Shown here: piece after piece, positions 34,935 through 46,791 of the stretch
Layout: each line of letters begins with the position of its first letter
Position numbering within the stretch: position 1 is the first letter of the stretch
Source: Flammula alnicola
Lineage: Eukaryota; Basidiomycota; Agaricomycetes; Agaricales; Strophariaceae
DNA: 64,000 nucleotides
Assembly (NCBI GenBank): GCA_015499995.1
Contig: JADNRV010000192.1
Location: 1 to 64,000, forward strand
Direction: 5' to 3'
Position numbers and translations under genes: made by a program
The notes under the pieces: model-generated
What the model was told of the DNA's origin: nothing
Database searches by the model: none
The model's input: the letters and a program-made list of their open reading frames with translations, nothing else

Positions 34935-37215
34935 GCATGAAAAACAGAAAAATGGACAACATACCAAATATCCTCGAGGCTGTACCGAAGTTCCACATCT
35001 GATAGTGTCATCTTTCTCCAGCGGTTATCCTTGGCATCCTTCTTCTGTTGCTGGAATGCCAGGGGCTTGCAGCCATCCAGATAAATATGCACACCTCCCA
35101 GGTAAGGGCCATTCCCTGGGGCAAAAGCCTGGGTGGTATAGCGACTATCCTTGTGAAGGCTAGAACATTACCTGGGTGTCAGAAAAGTACAGTACATGTG
35201 CTGGAAATAGAATGTACCATATTACCATCATCCACTCAGAGCCCAGACTTCCCTCCACCTGCAAGGCATGGACTGCCTGAGACACGTCTGATTTGAGCAG
35301 CAACCTTTCCATTGGTTCTTTCAGCATGTACTGCCTGAAATTTTTGATGCTGAAACTGATGTATTGGATGAAAGAAGCGCGCATGGTTGGGCAAAATGAT
35401 TGCAAAATCGGGGCATCATCTGCTGTACTCAATAATTAATTAAAGGTGAACTCACCCTGCTCAGCTTTCTGTGTATCTTCATCCATTTCCCAGAAATTAT
35501 CCGATGCTGCATCTCGCTTTTGCTGCCTTCTCTTCTTTGGCTTTGGCTTGTCCTCCGTCCTGGTATTGACTTCCTCCTTCATCTCTGTCAGGATCTCCTG
35601 TATGTCTTTCAGCTCTTTTTCAATGCCTTCCATGTGCTCCATTCTCTGGTCTTCAAAACTGATAGTGGGAAAGGCATAGTGTGCATCTTGTAGGAGTTGA
35701 ACGCCCTTCGCTTCATCTTGGCTCTGTGATTAGGGCAGTGTGTTGCTAGTGACCATACTGAAGTGTGTATAAGCTCCCCTTACATCTAATGAAATAATAA
35801 AAATATACCTTCCCTGGCCATTGATGCTGTCTTGCAGGAGTTGAACACCCTTCGCTTTGTCTTGGCTCTGTGGTTGGGGTGGTGTGTTGCTAGTGACTGT
35901 ACTTAAATGTACATAAGCTCTCTTTTCATCTAATAAAATTTTAAAAACATACCTCGCCATTGATGCAAGTGATCACCACCACATCAGACAATTTTGGCTC
36001 GATGACCATCTTCAAAGCCCTAACAAGGTAAATGTCAATAAATTATTCCTAATCACAAACAAAGCCATATCCTTACTGTTCAGGTTGGAGTATCCAGCTG
36101 TCTATAGGCTCTGCCACACTCGCAGATTGAACAGGCTGCTGAGGGACAGCTCATCCATGTTGTTCCTCCTCATGTTCTGCTATCATTTTTTTGACTTTCT
36201 GGGATAACATTAGCTTGACGCTCATATCTGAGTCAATACTTGTCAAATCCTCAGACGATGATATTTGGGATGATGTTTCCTCGAAATTCATCTCTGCATC
36301 AAAACCAGTCGAATCCATAGACAACAATGGGTGCACCATTGCAGGCGGCCCCAGGCTAATGGTTTACAGATCAGTAAACTGCTTATATATACAAAGAAGT
36401 TTCTTACTCAAGCAGTTGGGCTGATTTTCCATCTACAGTGCCAAAACTGGGCAAGTCAGGAGACACTGTTGGTTGTGTCTCCACAGGCATTTCTCTAATG
36501 ATCATGTATAGGTCAGTCAATTATTCATAGATACAAAAAAATCCTTTACTCTTGAGGCGCTGACACCAATGAACTAGACATCGGATCAACAGAACTGGCA
36601 GGTTGAATGCCCAGCTTTCTCGAGGTCTTCTGTTGCCTTCTTGAGGGCAGCCTTAGCTTCCAATTTCTTTCGCTATATTTTGTGAGTGAGTTCTTATTCG
36701 ATCTGTAATAAAAGATTGACAAATGACAATAATTTCTGCGCTGACAATTCTCTTTCCACACCTTCTCTGCTTTAATCTTTGCTTTGACAAGGCTTGCCTG
36801 GTGTGCTAAGACAACACAAAGAGACTGTTAGTCCAAAAGTTATAACCTGTTAACATGCTGGGTACTACTTACACATATGCGTTGGGTACATTTTTTGTTC
36901 ACAAACTCGGGGGTTGACCAAAAAGTTGGAAACTGTGCAAGAGGAACAGAAAAATGTTCCAAATCATTCCTGTCTACAGTCCTGCTAGTCCTGCAGACTA
37001 TTGCAAATTCACAGAGATGACACACCAGAGATTGCACAAGTTGGATTTTCCTGGCGCACATGTCCTTCTGCATCACCAGGGCCAAGAAATTAGGGGAAAA
37101 ATCATGTGATAGAGAGCCCGTTTTTGAATAAAAGAAGATAAGCCTGATCCTGCAGATCGATATTTCCAGCCACACAGGATAGGAGGCACAGAGTAGTGTC
37201 CTGTGCAAGCACAAG
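34935..37215 (-). pseudogene. Multi-exon gene remnant, unknown function
   Basis: Not recognised. Minus-strand exons in order: 37000-36880 (FSVPLAQFPTFWSTPEFVNK); 36800-36545 with a Lys/Ala/Glu-rich coiled-coil-like part (KLEAKAALKKATEDLEKAG) and frame change; 36480-36420 (PSFGTVDGKSAQLLE); 36345-36100, acidic (TSSQISSSEDLTSIDSDMS), broken by a TGA; about 36020-35952; two near-identical small exons (QSQDKAKGVQLLQD, QSQDEAKGVQLLQD) in a 142-bp tandem duplication at about 35685-35966; 35642-35440, a Glu/Lys-rich helix then basic PKPKKRRQQKR; 35430-35229; and 35157-34945 (YLGGVHIYLDGCKPLAFQQQ). Introns have GT...AG ends. The basic run suggests a nuclear protein; transposon accessory protein is possible. 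The hAT MITE next door marks its upstream limit. Confidence 0.5.
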
Positions 37216-37217
37216 TG

Positions 37218-37694
37218 TAGGGAAATGCATGGGTTCGGATGACCCACACGGGTCACGGGTAAGGGTATCAATAGGTACGGGTACAGGTATGGATTCTGGT
37301 ACCTGTGGGCTTTTAAACAAGCCCCTGGAACACCCAAAACGGTTAAGTTTTGGGTGATATATTCTCAAAACACTGAAATATTGCGAAATTGAGTATATCT
37401 CACCCAATTCTTGACCGTTGGAGTGTTGGGCTTAGGCCCAACTCTCCAGGCAATCACGTGACATCCCATACATAGACACGCATGTTTGTAGTAGACTATA
37501 TATCATTCTTCTTGCATCGTCCGAGCACGCGACCAGCTCAGGACCTCTACAGACACCCTCGGCCTCCTCACCGTTTTGGCTATTTTGGGCCGCATTTTGA
37601 TGGGTAAACCCATGTGGGTCATGGGTATGGGTTGCCATGGGTACGGGTATGGGTAGGCACCGAGATACCTGAGGGTTACCTGTGCAATTCCCTA
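37218..37694. mobile_element. hAT-type MITE, 477 bp
   Basis: Inverted ends TAGGGAAATGCATGGGT and (reverse complement) TAGGGAATTGCACAGGT, with GGGTA/ACCC-rich subterminal parts like the other hAT elements. Flanks CACAAGTG and TGTGAGTG agree at four of eight positions, so the target duplication is decayed or absent. Confidence 0.7.
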
Positions 37695-38307
37695 TGTGAG
37701 TGAAATAAGTGCGTCCTTGCTCAAGGGACAGCCATTCTTCCACAGGTGACCAGGCTATATCCGCTGCTTCATGCACATTTGGGTGCATCCTCCTGTGCAC
37801 AGTGTATCATCTCGACACACTGGACCCTCAGTTTCAGCTGTGTAGAAAGAATGAAATGGCGGAAGTGATTGAAAGAGATAAAAAAAACTTTATTTGAAAA
37901 TTGAAAGCTGTGCACCCTATGGTTCTTCACTCAGATTTCCAATGTTCCATCTAAATTGATTGTCCTTAAGGTCATTCTCTAGTGTAATGAGCAATGGCAC
38001 ACCTTCAGCATAGCGTCAATTTTATTGAGGCACCCAATGCCGAGAGGCAGCACCACATAAGAATTTGGACTTCTTGCTATATTTTCCTGATATGTCCCAT
38101 AGATGCACTTCCAAGTTGTAGTAGTCAAGAATAGTTACATGGCATGTACTTCTGTAAACTTATGCTGATAGATTATATCCCAAACAACTTTGCCCCGCTC
38201 AGTCCTAACCCATTGTCCATGGTTACACTAATAACACTGGTTCCAAAAGAAAGGCTCTGGACTATCTCTATAATCCAAAGCATGCAACGAGCATGGTTGG
38301 CAGGATC
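37695..38307. other. No recognised gene
   Basis: Short frames only. May be intron or spacer of the minus-strand remnants on either side. Confidence 0.25.
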
Positions 38308-38655
38308 TCAAGGCAGACAATAAAGGAATTCATTAATGTCCTTGAGTAATTGATACTCCTCAGAATGGATGGCTTTCAACCTCGACATATGCATTGGTAT
38401 AGTGCAGCCGTATCCTTCTGAATCATTGGAAGTGGACACATAAAATGAGTCAGCCCAATTGAGTACCTTCTGGTGTAAATCTGCTACATGTGAGGCTTCT
38501 TTATCCTCTGAATTTCTAGCAGGCTCATCATCATAAGAGGCTACAGGAATTTCTGGCATATTATCAGAAGAGGCAACGGGGATTTCTGGCATATCATCGG
38601 AAGAGGCAAAGGGGATTTCTGGCATGGGCAATGTTTCTGTGGATAGAGTCTCCAT
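38308..38655 (-). CDS. Hypothetical 115-codon frame with internal peptide repeats
   Basis: Open from the Met at 38655 to a stop at 38308. The N-terminal part repeats MPEIPVASSD three times (PEIPFASSDDM, PEIPVASSDNM, PEIPVASYDDE), then EASHVADLHQKVLNWADSFY and a C-terminal KDINEFLYCLP. Such acidic Pro/Ser repeats are typical of disordered regions. It could be an exon of the same minus-strand remnant at 34935-37215. No known domain. Confidence 0.35.
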   Translation of the reverse strand: METLSTETLPMPEIPFASSDDMPEIPVASSDNMPEIPVASYDDEPARNSEDKEASHVADLHQKVLNWADSFYVSTSNDSEGYGCTIPMHMSRLKAIHSEEYQLLKDINEFLYCLP

Positions 38656-38832
38656 GGCCAGAACTGAGTTGATCGCTGCAGCTTCTCATTTGCTGTAATT
38701 TTTTAAGACATATTTAACATGTGTATACAATCAATTAACATGCATGTTCTTATGTCAAACACGATTCTCTTTGCTACAAGAAGAGATACCATCAGAAGAG
38801 GCAATAGGGAGCACAGGAGGAGGTGATCTTTC

Positions 38833-39853
38833 GAGGTCTTTGCTGTGCCCCCCCTATTCCTACCGGAATCCAGTGAAATCCAGTGGAATATAGGGCCATT
38901 CCGGTGGAATATCCTGTCAAATTTCTGAAATTTTTTGAAAAAGGGGCAAATTCCAAGATTCCACTGGAATGTTGACCAGAATGCAACAGGAGTGGAATGG
39001 CTGGAATGGAACAACCAGATATTCCACTGGAATGGAATAGAAATGTATCATGATTTGGTGATTTCTGATGTCTATATATAGAAATAGACATCAGTACCTG
39101 TCTGGTATTGAAATAAAATTGGATAGTGTGTCAAGACATATTCCCAATTAGAAAATTCAATATTTGGATCAGGTGAATTTGAAAAGACTCGGGTTTGGTC
39201 GAGTTTTTTGCAGTTTTCTCATTTATGAAAGCAGCAGATCACATGATTTCTAAAAGTACACAAGTTTCAGAGCAGGTGCTATGATTATCTTTTTAGGCAT
39301 AAATTCCCACAGTCCTCAAAACAGCCTGAATATGGTAATATTGCCTTTCTGAGACACATAATATGGATATATTTAGAATCTCCTCAAAATTCTGAATTTG
39401 ATGGTACCTTATTGACTCTAAATCACTCACGAGTCAGTCACATAACATATGTATCTCAAATAGACAAATAGGGTATATAAAGGAGGCAATTTGCACAGGT
39501 CACACAGGTGTGACATGTGACTCCTGTGCCTGAATTTTTGGTTTCAGACACCTGCCAGATTAGGGTGGACCTGTGGTTTTCGCAACTTGTTTTAGATGAT
39601 TTTGGACCCTAAATTTCTATATTTAGATTTGATTTTTGCTGGGTGGTTTTTGGACAAAGGGCTTGGGATACTAAACAGGTGTGACTTTTTTGACAAATTC
39701 AAGGGCCTGTGACATGTGACATCTAAATTGAACAAAATACAATGTATTCCAGTCCATTCCAGTGGATTTTGGTTCCATTTCAGTCTATTCCAGTCTCATT
39801 CCACTGGATTCCAGTCATTCCAAGCAGAATAAGTGGGGCACAGCAAAGTACTG
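38833..39853 (+). mobile_element. Family A inverted-repeat element, copy 2
   Basis: Left end GAGGTCTTTGCTGTGCCCC, right end (reverse complement) CAGTACTTTGCTGTGCCCC. Arms hold TGGAATCC/GGATTCCA arrays. The core (about 39050-39700) includes a TATATATAGA palindrome at 39072-39091 and TATATAAAGG near 39473. Flanks GATCTTTC and CCCAAAAG do not match, so there is no visible target duplication. Non-coding. Confidence 0.85.
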
Positions 39854-40617
39854 CCCAAAAGCTCTTCCTTTCCCCTATACAATGGTTGTAGAAGATTTAC
39901 AGAAGGTTATTGATGACATGCTAGTAAGCTTTTTTCACTTTATCTGTCTGTTTGCATCTGCCAGGTAACATTTTGCAATACAATAGAAACTTTGAAAAGC
40001 TGTCTTGCAGCTCATCCTATCAATGTCCCATCACTTTTACTCATTCTATCACAGGTAGTTATGCTCTGTAGTTGTGAGTTAATTCAGACAATTTACAACC
40101 TTTACTTCTATATGATTAATTAATAAGAGGGACACAATCCTGAGTTATTATTCTTCACTTGACTTGTACTGCCTCTCTTTGGGAGGTGGTTCAATAAGTG
40201 GCCTGATTCATGGAAGCCTGTAAAGTTTTTCAGTAAGTGAGCAAGTGACTTATGAAAAAATTTTACAGGTTTGAAGTTGTTTGACATGTCCCCTGTGTTA
40301 TTTTGCTCCAACTCTGAGGGCATTACACTGCACTCTGAGGAAGTTGCACTGCCATGTTCTGCATTGCTGTTCTTTCTATAAGACTGTTTTCATCATTTTT
40401 GGTACCACTGAAGCCATACATCCCATATGCATCTCAATTGCTTGAGACACCTCATCAAGAATCAACATTATGTCACAGTTTTTGTGGCTCCACTATTTGG
40501 CCCAATGGTTCCATTCTATTCATTTTTCAACTGATGATACAACAGTCAATGACATCGAGCTTTTTTTGGCATATCATGCAGTCTTTCCACAATTCTGTCA
40601 ATTATTATTGCATATTC
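39854..40617. other. Decayed coding-like fragments
   Basis: A plus-strand exon-like piece (PYTMVVEDLQKVIDDML, about 39875-39922) ends at a GTAAGC donor. On the minus strand 40323-40120 encodes NNFKPVKFFHKSLAHLLKN. Not recognised; stops abound. Confidence 0.25.
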
Positions 40618-40790
40618 ACATGAACAGTATGTACCAACCTCACCTCAAGAAGTCAGACATGATGAAGGAGCTTGTGACTGGCCCTTTTACTTACTTTTTT
40701 TTTGCTATGCATTCTCTGGTAGATCAGGTACATGCTCTAAAACTGTGTTCTATTTCTTGAATATTTATATTAAAGCTAGGTGGAAATGCA
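40618..40790 (+). repeat. ~170-bp inverted repeat, left arm
   Basis: Matches the reverse complement of 42213-42384, 1.4 kb away, over its whole length (ATGAACAGTATGTACC ... AAAGCTAGGTG). See finding. Confidence 0.85.
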
Positions 40791-42212
40791 CTCAATTCTG
40801 ATGGAACTTTGAAGAAAGCAAAGAATATGACTTTGTATTATAATAAGGATGTCATGGTGCCTATAGCTTCTGGAAGCAACCCTCTTTGTATATTTTATTT
40901 TTCCATTTGCACTATGTTGCTCTTCTTATTTCCCTGCCAGTTATCTCATAATCTTCTTACAGCTCACAGATTCTCTTCTGTCAAAAACTATTCCTAGCTG
41001 GCAGAAAGCCATTATCAAAAGTAGATGACAAGAAGATAAAGCAGCTTAAAAATGTCAGTGTAAAGTGATTGATAACACAAAGGATGACATTTCAATAGTG
41101 CCATTAGCCACACCAACCTCAAAGGCTGCCATTCTGAAGAAGGTATTACATTCTGGCCTTTGGTTTTATAACAGTACTAACTTACTTTTATAAAATAGCT
41201 TCAAACAAAGTCCTATTTATTTCTTCTATAAAGTATAGAATGTCAACAGCAAGAAATTTGGAGACCTTGAACTAGAGGATGGACAGAAACCAAGGATGGC
41301 TAGGCAACAAACATTACCAGTGTTATCATGGCACCTGCAAGATTTTCACTATCTTGAAGACAATGAATCATAGTCTTCACAGTGTTTTTTTTTTGTGTCA
41401 CATTATTTTCATTCTAACTTTCCTCACCAGGTATGATTCATATCTGTACCAACTTCAAGCCTATATACAATCTGTATCTTGTTATAAAAAACTGTGACAC
41501 TCCAACTAATAATGAGATTCTCATGGTCTTAGGAAAGAAACTTTTGAAGGTTTGCTTCAAGCTGAGTATCTCAAGATAGTTGATGCTCAGCTAAATTAAA
41601 TGTAGATTTTATTCTTCTTTTTACATATAAAATTGACCTTCACTGTTTTTCTTCTACTAATAGAGAGGCTGTAAGAAGAGGTAATCTTACTCACCAAATG
41701 CCATAGTCTGTAGTCAAGCTGTCAGTATGAAAAGTAAAAAGTAAGGAAGGAAGCAGTAGGACTCACTCAGATTCAGTCATCACTTCCAGACTTCTTGCAC
41801 TGGACAACAATTTAGAGGAACATAATGGTTGTCTCCTAAGATTTGGGTAGAACAGTGATGTCACATGATATTGTGGAAATGAGACTAACTAACTGAATAT
41901 CTGAATCACTCATCATGTCTTTCACTCCAACTGTCATTTTGCCACTCCCATCCACTCCCAATGTTATTTTCACTGACTGTTGGCATGACTACAATACTAC
42001 TCAGCTGTCAGACACCACCACATTTAACACAAGCATAAATGGGCATGTTAATGGTGTCTGTATTATGTGCAGTCATAGAGACATTGAAACACTGGAACAT
42101 TGCCATATCATATCCCTTACTGAACCAAGCACTGTAAGTTGCTCATCTCCACTTGCTATTCATGATTTTTTTTCTGAAAGAGAGTTACAGTGAAAGTTCA
42201 TGTGGAGCCTGG
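40791..42212 (+). pseudogene. Sequence between the inverted repeats: decayed exons
   Basis: Coding-like plus-strand pieces: NSDGTLKKAKNMTLYYNKDV right after the left arm (about 40790-40860), DDISIVPLATPTSKAAILKK (about 41083-41142) followed by a donor, and KKFGDLELEDGQKPRMARQQ (about 41248-41310). A 92-codon frame at 41915-42193 contains CIMCSHRDIETLEHCH. Family unknown; the pieces may be one broken gene. Confidence 0.3.
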
Positions 42213-42384
42213 GCTACACCTAGCTTTAATATAAATATTCAAGAAATAGAACACAGTTTTAGAGCATGTACCTGATCTACCAGAGAATGCATAGCAAAAA
42301 AAAAAAGTAAGTAAAAGGGCCAGTCACAAGCTCCTTCATCATGTCTGACTTCTTGAGGTGAGGTTGGTACATACCGTTCATGTT
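42213..42384 (-). repeat. ~170-bp inverted repeat, right arm
   Basis: Reverse complement of 40618-40790 with a few mismatches and a longer A-run (42297-42308). See finding. Confidence 0.85.
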
Positions 42385-43040
42385 TCAAACAATGCCAAAT
42401 CTATTAGTCAAGAATCCTGCAATGGAATCCTTATGTGCCCCATGCACCATTCAGCCTTTGTTAATTATTGGTTTTATATTCAGTGGAATTCTGAGGTGTA
42501 GTGTCATCCAGCAAAACCCATGCATATCCTCATCTTCATTACTTTCAGGCCAACAAGTTTGTCATCATCAACTACTTATGGCTGGCAGACTATAAAGCTA
42601 TACATGACAATGTGCTTCATTTTAACACCAATACGAAGTGATGTCCCTTCCCCACTGCCTTTTTATGACATGAGTACCATGTTCACGACTTTCATCTCAC
42701 CTATAGTGATTGTCCTGTCACCATCAAGAGAGGTGGTCTATGAGGTGGATGTTTCTTTCATGGGTGTGATGTTGTGGGAGCACATGATGATGGTGCTCAC
42801 AGATGTGATGGCAGTGGAGGCCATAATTATGGTGTTGTTGGTGCTGGCAAGCAGGTCAAAAGACATGATGCCAATGCGAGTGGGCATGATGACACAAACA
42901 CCCTGACTTTTACTCCCATGTATTTGGAGGGTGACAACTTAGCAGCTTGGCTCAAAGCAGCTTGGGAACACTTGTAATGAAAGAATTGCATGGTGGAGAA
43001 CCTGTTCTGGAATGGAACAGCTGAGGAGAACATCAAGAAG
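42385..43040. other. Unassigned, short frames
   Basis: The frame at 42774-42977 contains TFTPMYLEGDNLAAWLKAAW, which looks protein-like, but no family is recognised. ATGATG/GTGATG-rich. Confidence 0.25.
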
Positions 43041-43367
43041 GAGGTCTTTGCTGTGCCCCCCTATTCCTACCAGAATCCTGTGGAATCCGGTGGAATATCC
43101 TGCCAAAATGTTGAAATTTTTTGAAAAAGGGGCAAATTCCGAGATTCCACTAGAATGTTGACCAGAATGCAACAGGAGTGAAATGGCTGGAATGGAACAA
43201 CCAGATATTCCACTGGAATGGAATAGAAATGCATTATGATTTGGTGATTTCTGATGTCTATATATAGAAATAGACATCAGTACCTGTCTGTGGTATTGAA
43301 ATAAAATTGGATAGTGTGCCAAGACATATTCCCAATTAGAAAATTCAATATTTGGATCAGGTGATTT
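43041..43367 (+). mobile_element. Family A element, left-end fragment
   Basis: Begins GAGGTCTTTGCTGTGCCCC and follows copy 2 through the TATATATAGA palindrome until GATCAGGTGATTT, where family B copy 3 begins. The right part is lost. Confidence 0.8.
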
Positions 43368-44403
43368 GAGGTCTTTACCCTCCCCCCCTTATTCCTGGTG
43401 GACTCTGGATGGACTCCGGTGGAGTGAAACAGTCCATATGGAGTCCAGGTGGACTATTTTTTGGCTGAGACGCCAGCCAAATTTTATGCCGGACTCCTGG
43501 TGGAGTCCAGATGGAGTCTGGACAAACTCTGGAGACTCCATGTGGAGTCCTTGGAGTCCACTGGTTTTATAGTGGAACAGGAGTCCCAGGAGTTCAGATG
43601 GAGTCCAACAGGAGTCCAGATGATCCAACAGGAGTCTGGTGATTTCCTTTTTTGGAAATACTGTTATTTTTAGCAACTGTATAAAATGACATCAAAGTGG
43701 CACTGTTGGATCTTTTTGTAATCAATAAATTTAGCAAGTGCAATTTTCAAAAGACTCGTGTTAGGTCGAGTATTTTGCATTTTTCTCACCAACCGAAGCA
43801 TCTATTAATAGGATTTTGCATATTCAGAGTTTTGGAAGTAGGCTCTACAACTACCTTTTTTTGGCAAAAAATTCCCACAGTACCTGGGACCAGCCAAATA
43901 AGGCAATATATCATGCTGACATAACCTGGTCCATGTGTATCTAGAATCTTCTTAAATTTCTGAATCTGATGGTACCTCACTTGACCCTGAATCTCATGAC
44001 TAATGTCACAAAATAGATAGATATATTAGAGAAAAGAAGGTATATAGGGCGCTCTTTTTGCTTGGTTAAACAAAGTCCTCTGGTGTAGTGGTTAAATGAT
44101 TTGTTCTAATAGCTTTCTGGTAGCTCTGGGTTCAATTACTGTTAGATGCAAACTTTTTGGTGATTTTTTTTTTCTGAGTTTTGTCTAAGCCCACCAGTTG
44201 AAGTTGTGTCATTTGTGGACTCCATATAGAGTCCATCCGGAGTTTATGTGGAGTTTATGTGGATTCCACCAGACTCCATGTGGACTCCATGTGGACTCCA
44301 CCAGACTCCATATAGAGTCCATCAGGAGTCCATCTGGACTCCGCCAATTTTATGCGGAGTCTGTGGAGTCCACCAGGAATAGGTGGAGGAGGGTAAAGTA
44401 CTG
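43368..44403 (+). mobile_element. Family B inverted-repeat element, copy 3 (best preserved)
   Basis: Left end GAGGTCTTTACCCTCCCCC, right end (reverse complement) CAGTACTTTACCCTCCTCC. Left arm about 43380-43640 and right arm about 44215-44385 carry TGGACTCCA/TGGAGTCCA arrays. The core at about 43680-44040 aligns with family A core (shared GACTCG..TTGGTCGAGT, AAATTCCCACAGT, CTGAATCTGATGGTACC). A tRNA-like section lies at 44072-44148, followed by TTTTT at 44154. It joins family A fragment 43041-43367 without a target duplication. Confidence 0.85.
44072..44158 (+). ncRNA. tRNA-like sequence inside family B copy 3
   Basis: Has an A-box-like TGGTGTAGTGGTTAAATGA and a B-box-like GGGTTCAATTAC at tRNA spacing, then TTTTT. 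It is preceded by a TATATAG about 30 bases upstream. Stems are poorly paired, so it is not a functional tRNA. Related sequences occur in B copies 1 and 2 and at 54161-54245. Confidence 0.45.
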
Positions 44404-44590
44404 ATTATATCAATCATCAAACATCAGACTACTTATGTTGTACATGGTGCAATTCTGGTCCATTAAATGGCTCTGCTCTATAATGACTGAAGATAAACTG
44501 GGACGGCTATATTACCAATAAGCCTTCAATACACAGGTATGTTATTCTATTAAATTTAAAATTCTGTATATAAAATTGACAACATACTAG

Positions 44591-44821
44591 GCACGTGAAC
44601 AATTAAATTCATGGCTTGGTGGCTTTGAATCAATTCTTAAACAAATGAAAACTGGAAATTTTGACTGGTTCTTGCATGCTATACTTTTTTATCACACCCA
44701 GGATGTTATTCAAAAACAAGATCAGAGGGAAACACCTCATCAGATTGATGACAATGAAGATGATGAAGGGGATAAAAGTGAGGAAAATGTTGTAGAAAGA
44801 CATTGGGATGTAGAAGATTGA
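44591..44821 (+). pseudogene. Terminal exon of a transposase-like gene (possibly KDZ type)
   Basis: Open after an AG acceptor to a TGA at 44819-44821: EQLNSWLGGFESILKQM, GNFDWFLHAMLFYHTQDVI, then an acidic tail. The pattern recalls the C-terminal end of basidiomycete KDZ-type (Kyakuja-Dileera-Zisupton) transposases as I remember them; this is a weak recollection. Upstream exons are absent because family B copy 3 lies directly before it. If right, it could be a relic of the enzyme that moved the A/B/C families. Confidence 0.35.
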
Positions 44822-46179
44822 AGGAATCAAGCAAAAAGAAGTGTATTTTAATGTATTGACATATGTTAGTATTTACAAATGATTGATGGTTATTTAAACT
44901 GTATAGTTCACTGATAGCTTAGTTGAATTTTATTTATAAGCTCCAAAAAATTGTTTAGTTCCTAAATTATTTCTTTGCAACCTGGACTTCATTGGGAATA
45001 ATAAGTTAGAGGTTTTTTTTCTTGTGGCTCAAATATACTGTAATCCATCTGGACTCTGTCTGGACTCCATGAGGACTCCATGAGGACTCCAGATGGAGTC
45101 TGGCGGGACTCCAGATGGACTCTGTTCCTTCAAAGTGGAAATATGCAAGGTTAAGTATGTTCTATCTGGACTCCACCTGGACTCCACCAGAATTATCTGG
45201 AGTCCCTGGACTCCACCCGGAGTCTGTGAGACAATGTAAAGTACTGAATAAGGAAGATGGTAGGAGGCATGTTAATGCTTTCTTCAGTGTGAATAGTGTT
45301 GTCGACATTGAATGTGATGGTCTTGATGTAACTTTAATGTTCTCCATATAGCCAGATGTGAGTGAGGTGGTAGCAATATTGTCAGTTTATAGGATTATCC
45401 TTATTCTCCAAGAAAATGACCGGAGTTTCAACTTGTAGATCTGTCATATGCCTAAGGTGTTTGGTATCGAGAATGAACTGCCATATGGTAGAATGAAAGG
45501 CATGAGCAAATGTGATGATGATTATGGCATTGGAAGGAATAAAAAGGGGTGCAGGTTTGATTTGATTCTTTTTGTAGACATCATTAAGCTTCTTCCAACG
45601 TAGCCCAGGAATGTAGCAATGATAGTTGAAGGGATGTGTATCATCAGGCCAGCCAGTTAATGGCAAAGAAGAGGCATAGAAACATTCTTTATCTCCTGAA
45701 GGCTCCATAGTAGAGTCATTAGGTGGCAACACAGAGCATAGTTTGTTAGTGATTTGAGTGGTGAAGTGGTCTAGCTCATCCTGTGATCTATAGGGCAAAG
45801 AGTGAATGATAGTAGCAGGTGTTTTCATTTGAGAGATTAGAACCTTGGGCATTTCAGCAAGGTACACCATAGGTAGGTAAGAAAGAGAGGTGTTCAATGA
45901 AGAGCATCATAATGATGGTGATGGCTTATCAATGTCAGTCACAATGATTGAAGGGTAATTGAATGTATTGTTATTGTGAGAGGCAGGGATGGAAAGGTTA
46001 TGCAAGAATCAGCTAGTTGGTATGTAGTATGAGTCTAATGAAAGGGTTTCTTGGGTGCATAGTATGAATAAGGAGCAGCTGGACATTTTGGTTTAGAAAG
46101 AAAAAAAGTATGGATTTTTTTACATGCTTCATCAACTTTTTTTGGTTGCAGTTATTTTTCTTGACTGTTCTTTGAAGGC
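44822..46179. other. Family B scrap and gypsy-derived sequence
   Basis: 45045-45250 is a short family B-like piece (GGACTCCA arrays, ending GTAAAGTACTG). The 171-codon minus-strand frame 45897-45382 (YIPGLRWKKLNDVYKKNQIK) has no recognised domain and lies just downstream of the gypsy integrase on the same strand, so it may be the 3' end of that element. Confidence 0.35.
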
Positions 46180-46519
46180 TAATCTGAGTGATCAAGATTA
46201 TCTGAGCCCAATTCTGTTTCTGAGTCTTCCTGTAGATTCTTATGCATAAATGCATGCTTTCATGTGATGTAGGGTAGTAGGCAGAAAGCACCATATGTGT
46301 TTCTTAGTAGTGTTCCATTTTCTCATGTTTATAATTTCCTCCTTTGGTGGTTTGGTATACCTTGTAAGGTCCCAAATATCATGGTTTATGCTTCCTGTTG
46401 TGTGACATTTCAATAGCCATATTCCAAACCAGTATTAATTTTCCTAGCTGGTATGTATTTTTTGCAAGATACTTTCTAAATCACTTTTCAAAAATTTCTT
46501 TAGATGCAAATAGTGCTTT
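46180..46519 (-). pseudogene. Ty3/gypsy integrase, C-terminal part
   Basis: Minus-strand text includes GKLILVWNMAIEMSHNRKHK, then YLGPYKVYQTTKGGNY and TLLRNTYGAFRLLPY, the end of a gypsy integrase. It continues the segment at 51758-52160 across the inserted 5.2-kb family C element. Stops and frame changes throughout. Dead. Confidence 0.75.
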
Positions 46520-46791
46520 CTTTAGTGGAGGTCTTTACACTGCCCCATCTGTTCCACATGGACTCCATGGACAATCTGTGGACTTTTTACAATTTCTTTT
46601 CACATTTGATTTTGGTGAAAACACCTGCCAAATTGCAATTTTCAGTCCACAAAAAGTCCATGAAAAGTCCACAAAAAATCCACACAATGTCCATTTTGGG
46701 TGTGGACTCCATGGACTGTCTGTGGACAATGCCATGAATTTTGTGGACTTGCCTTTACCATATTACTAATATGGCAAAAAATAAAGTGCCA

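Noticed and set aside
31806..44403. Target duplications for family B copies
   Set aside because: The 8-bp flanks of B copies 1, 2 and 3 and of A copy 2 do not match; only the A copy at 57902 and C at 46528 show the duplication.
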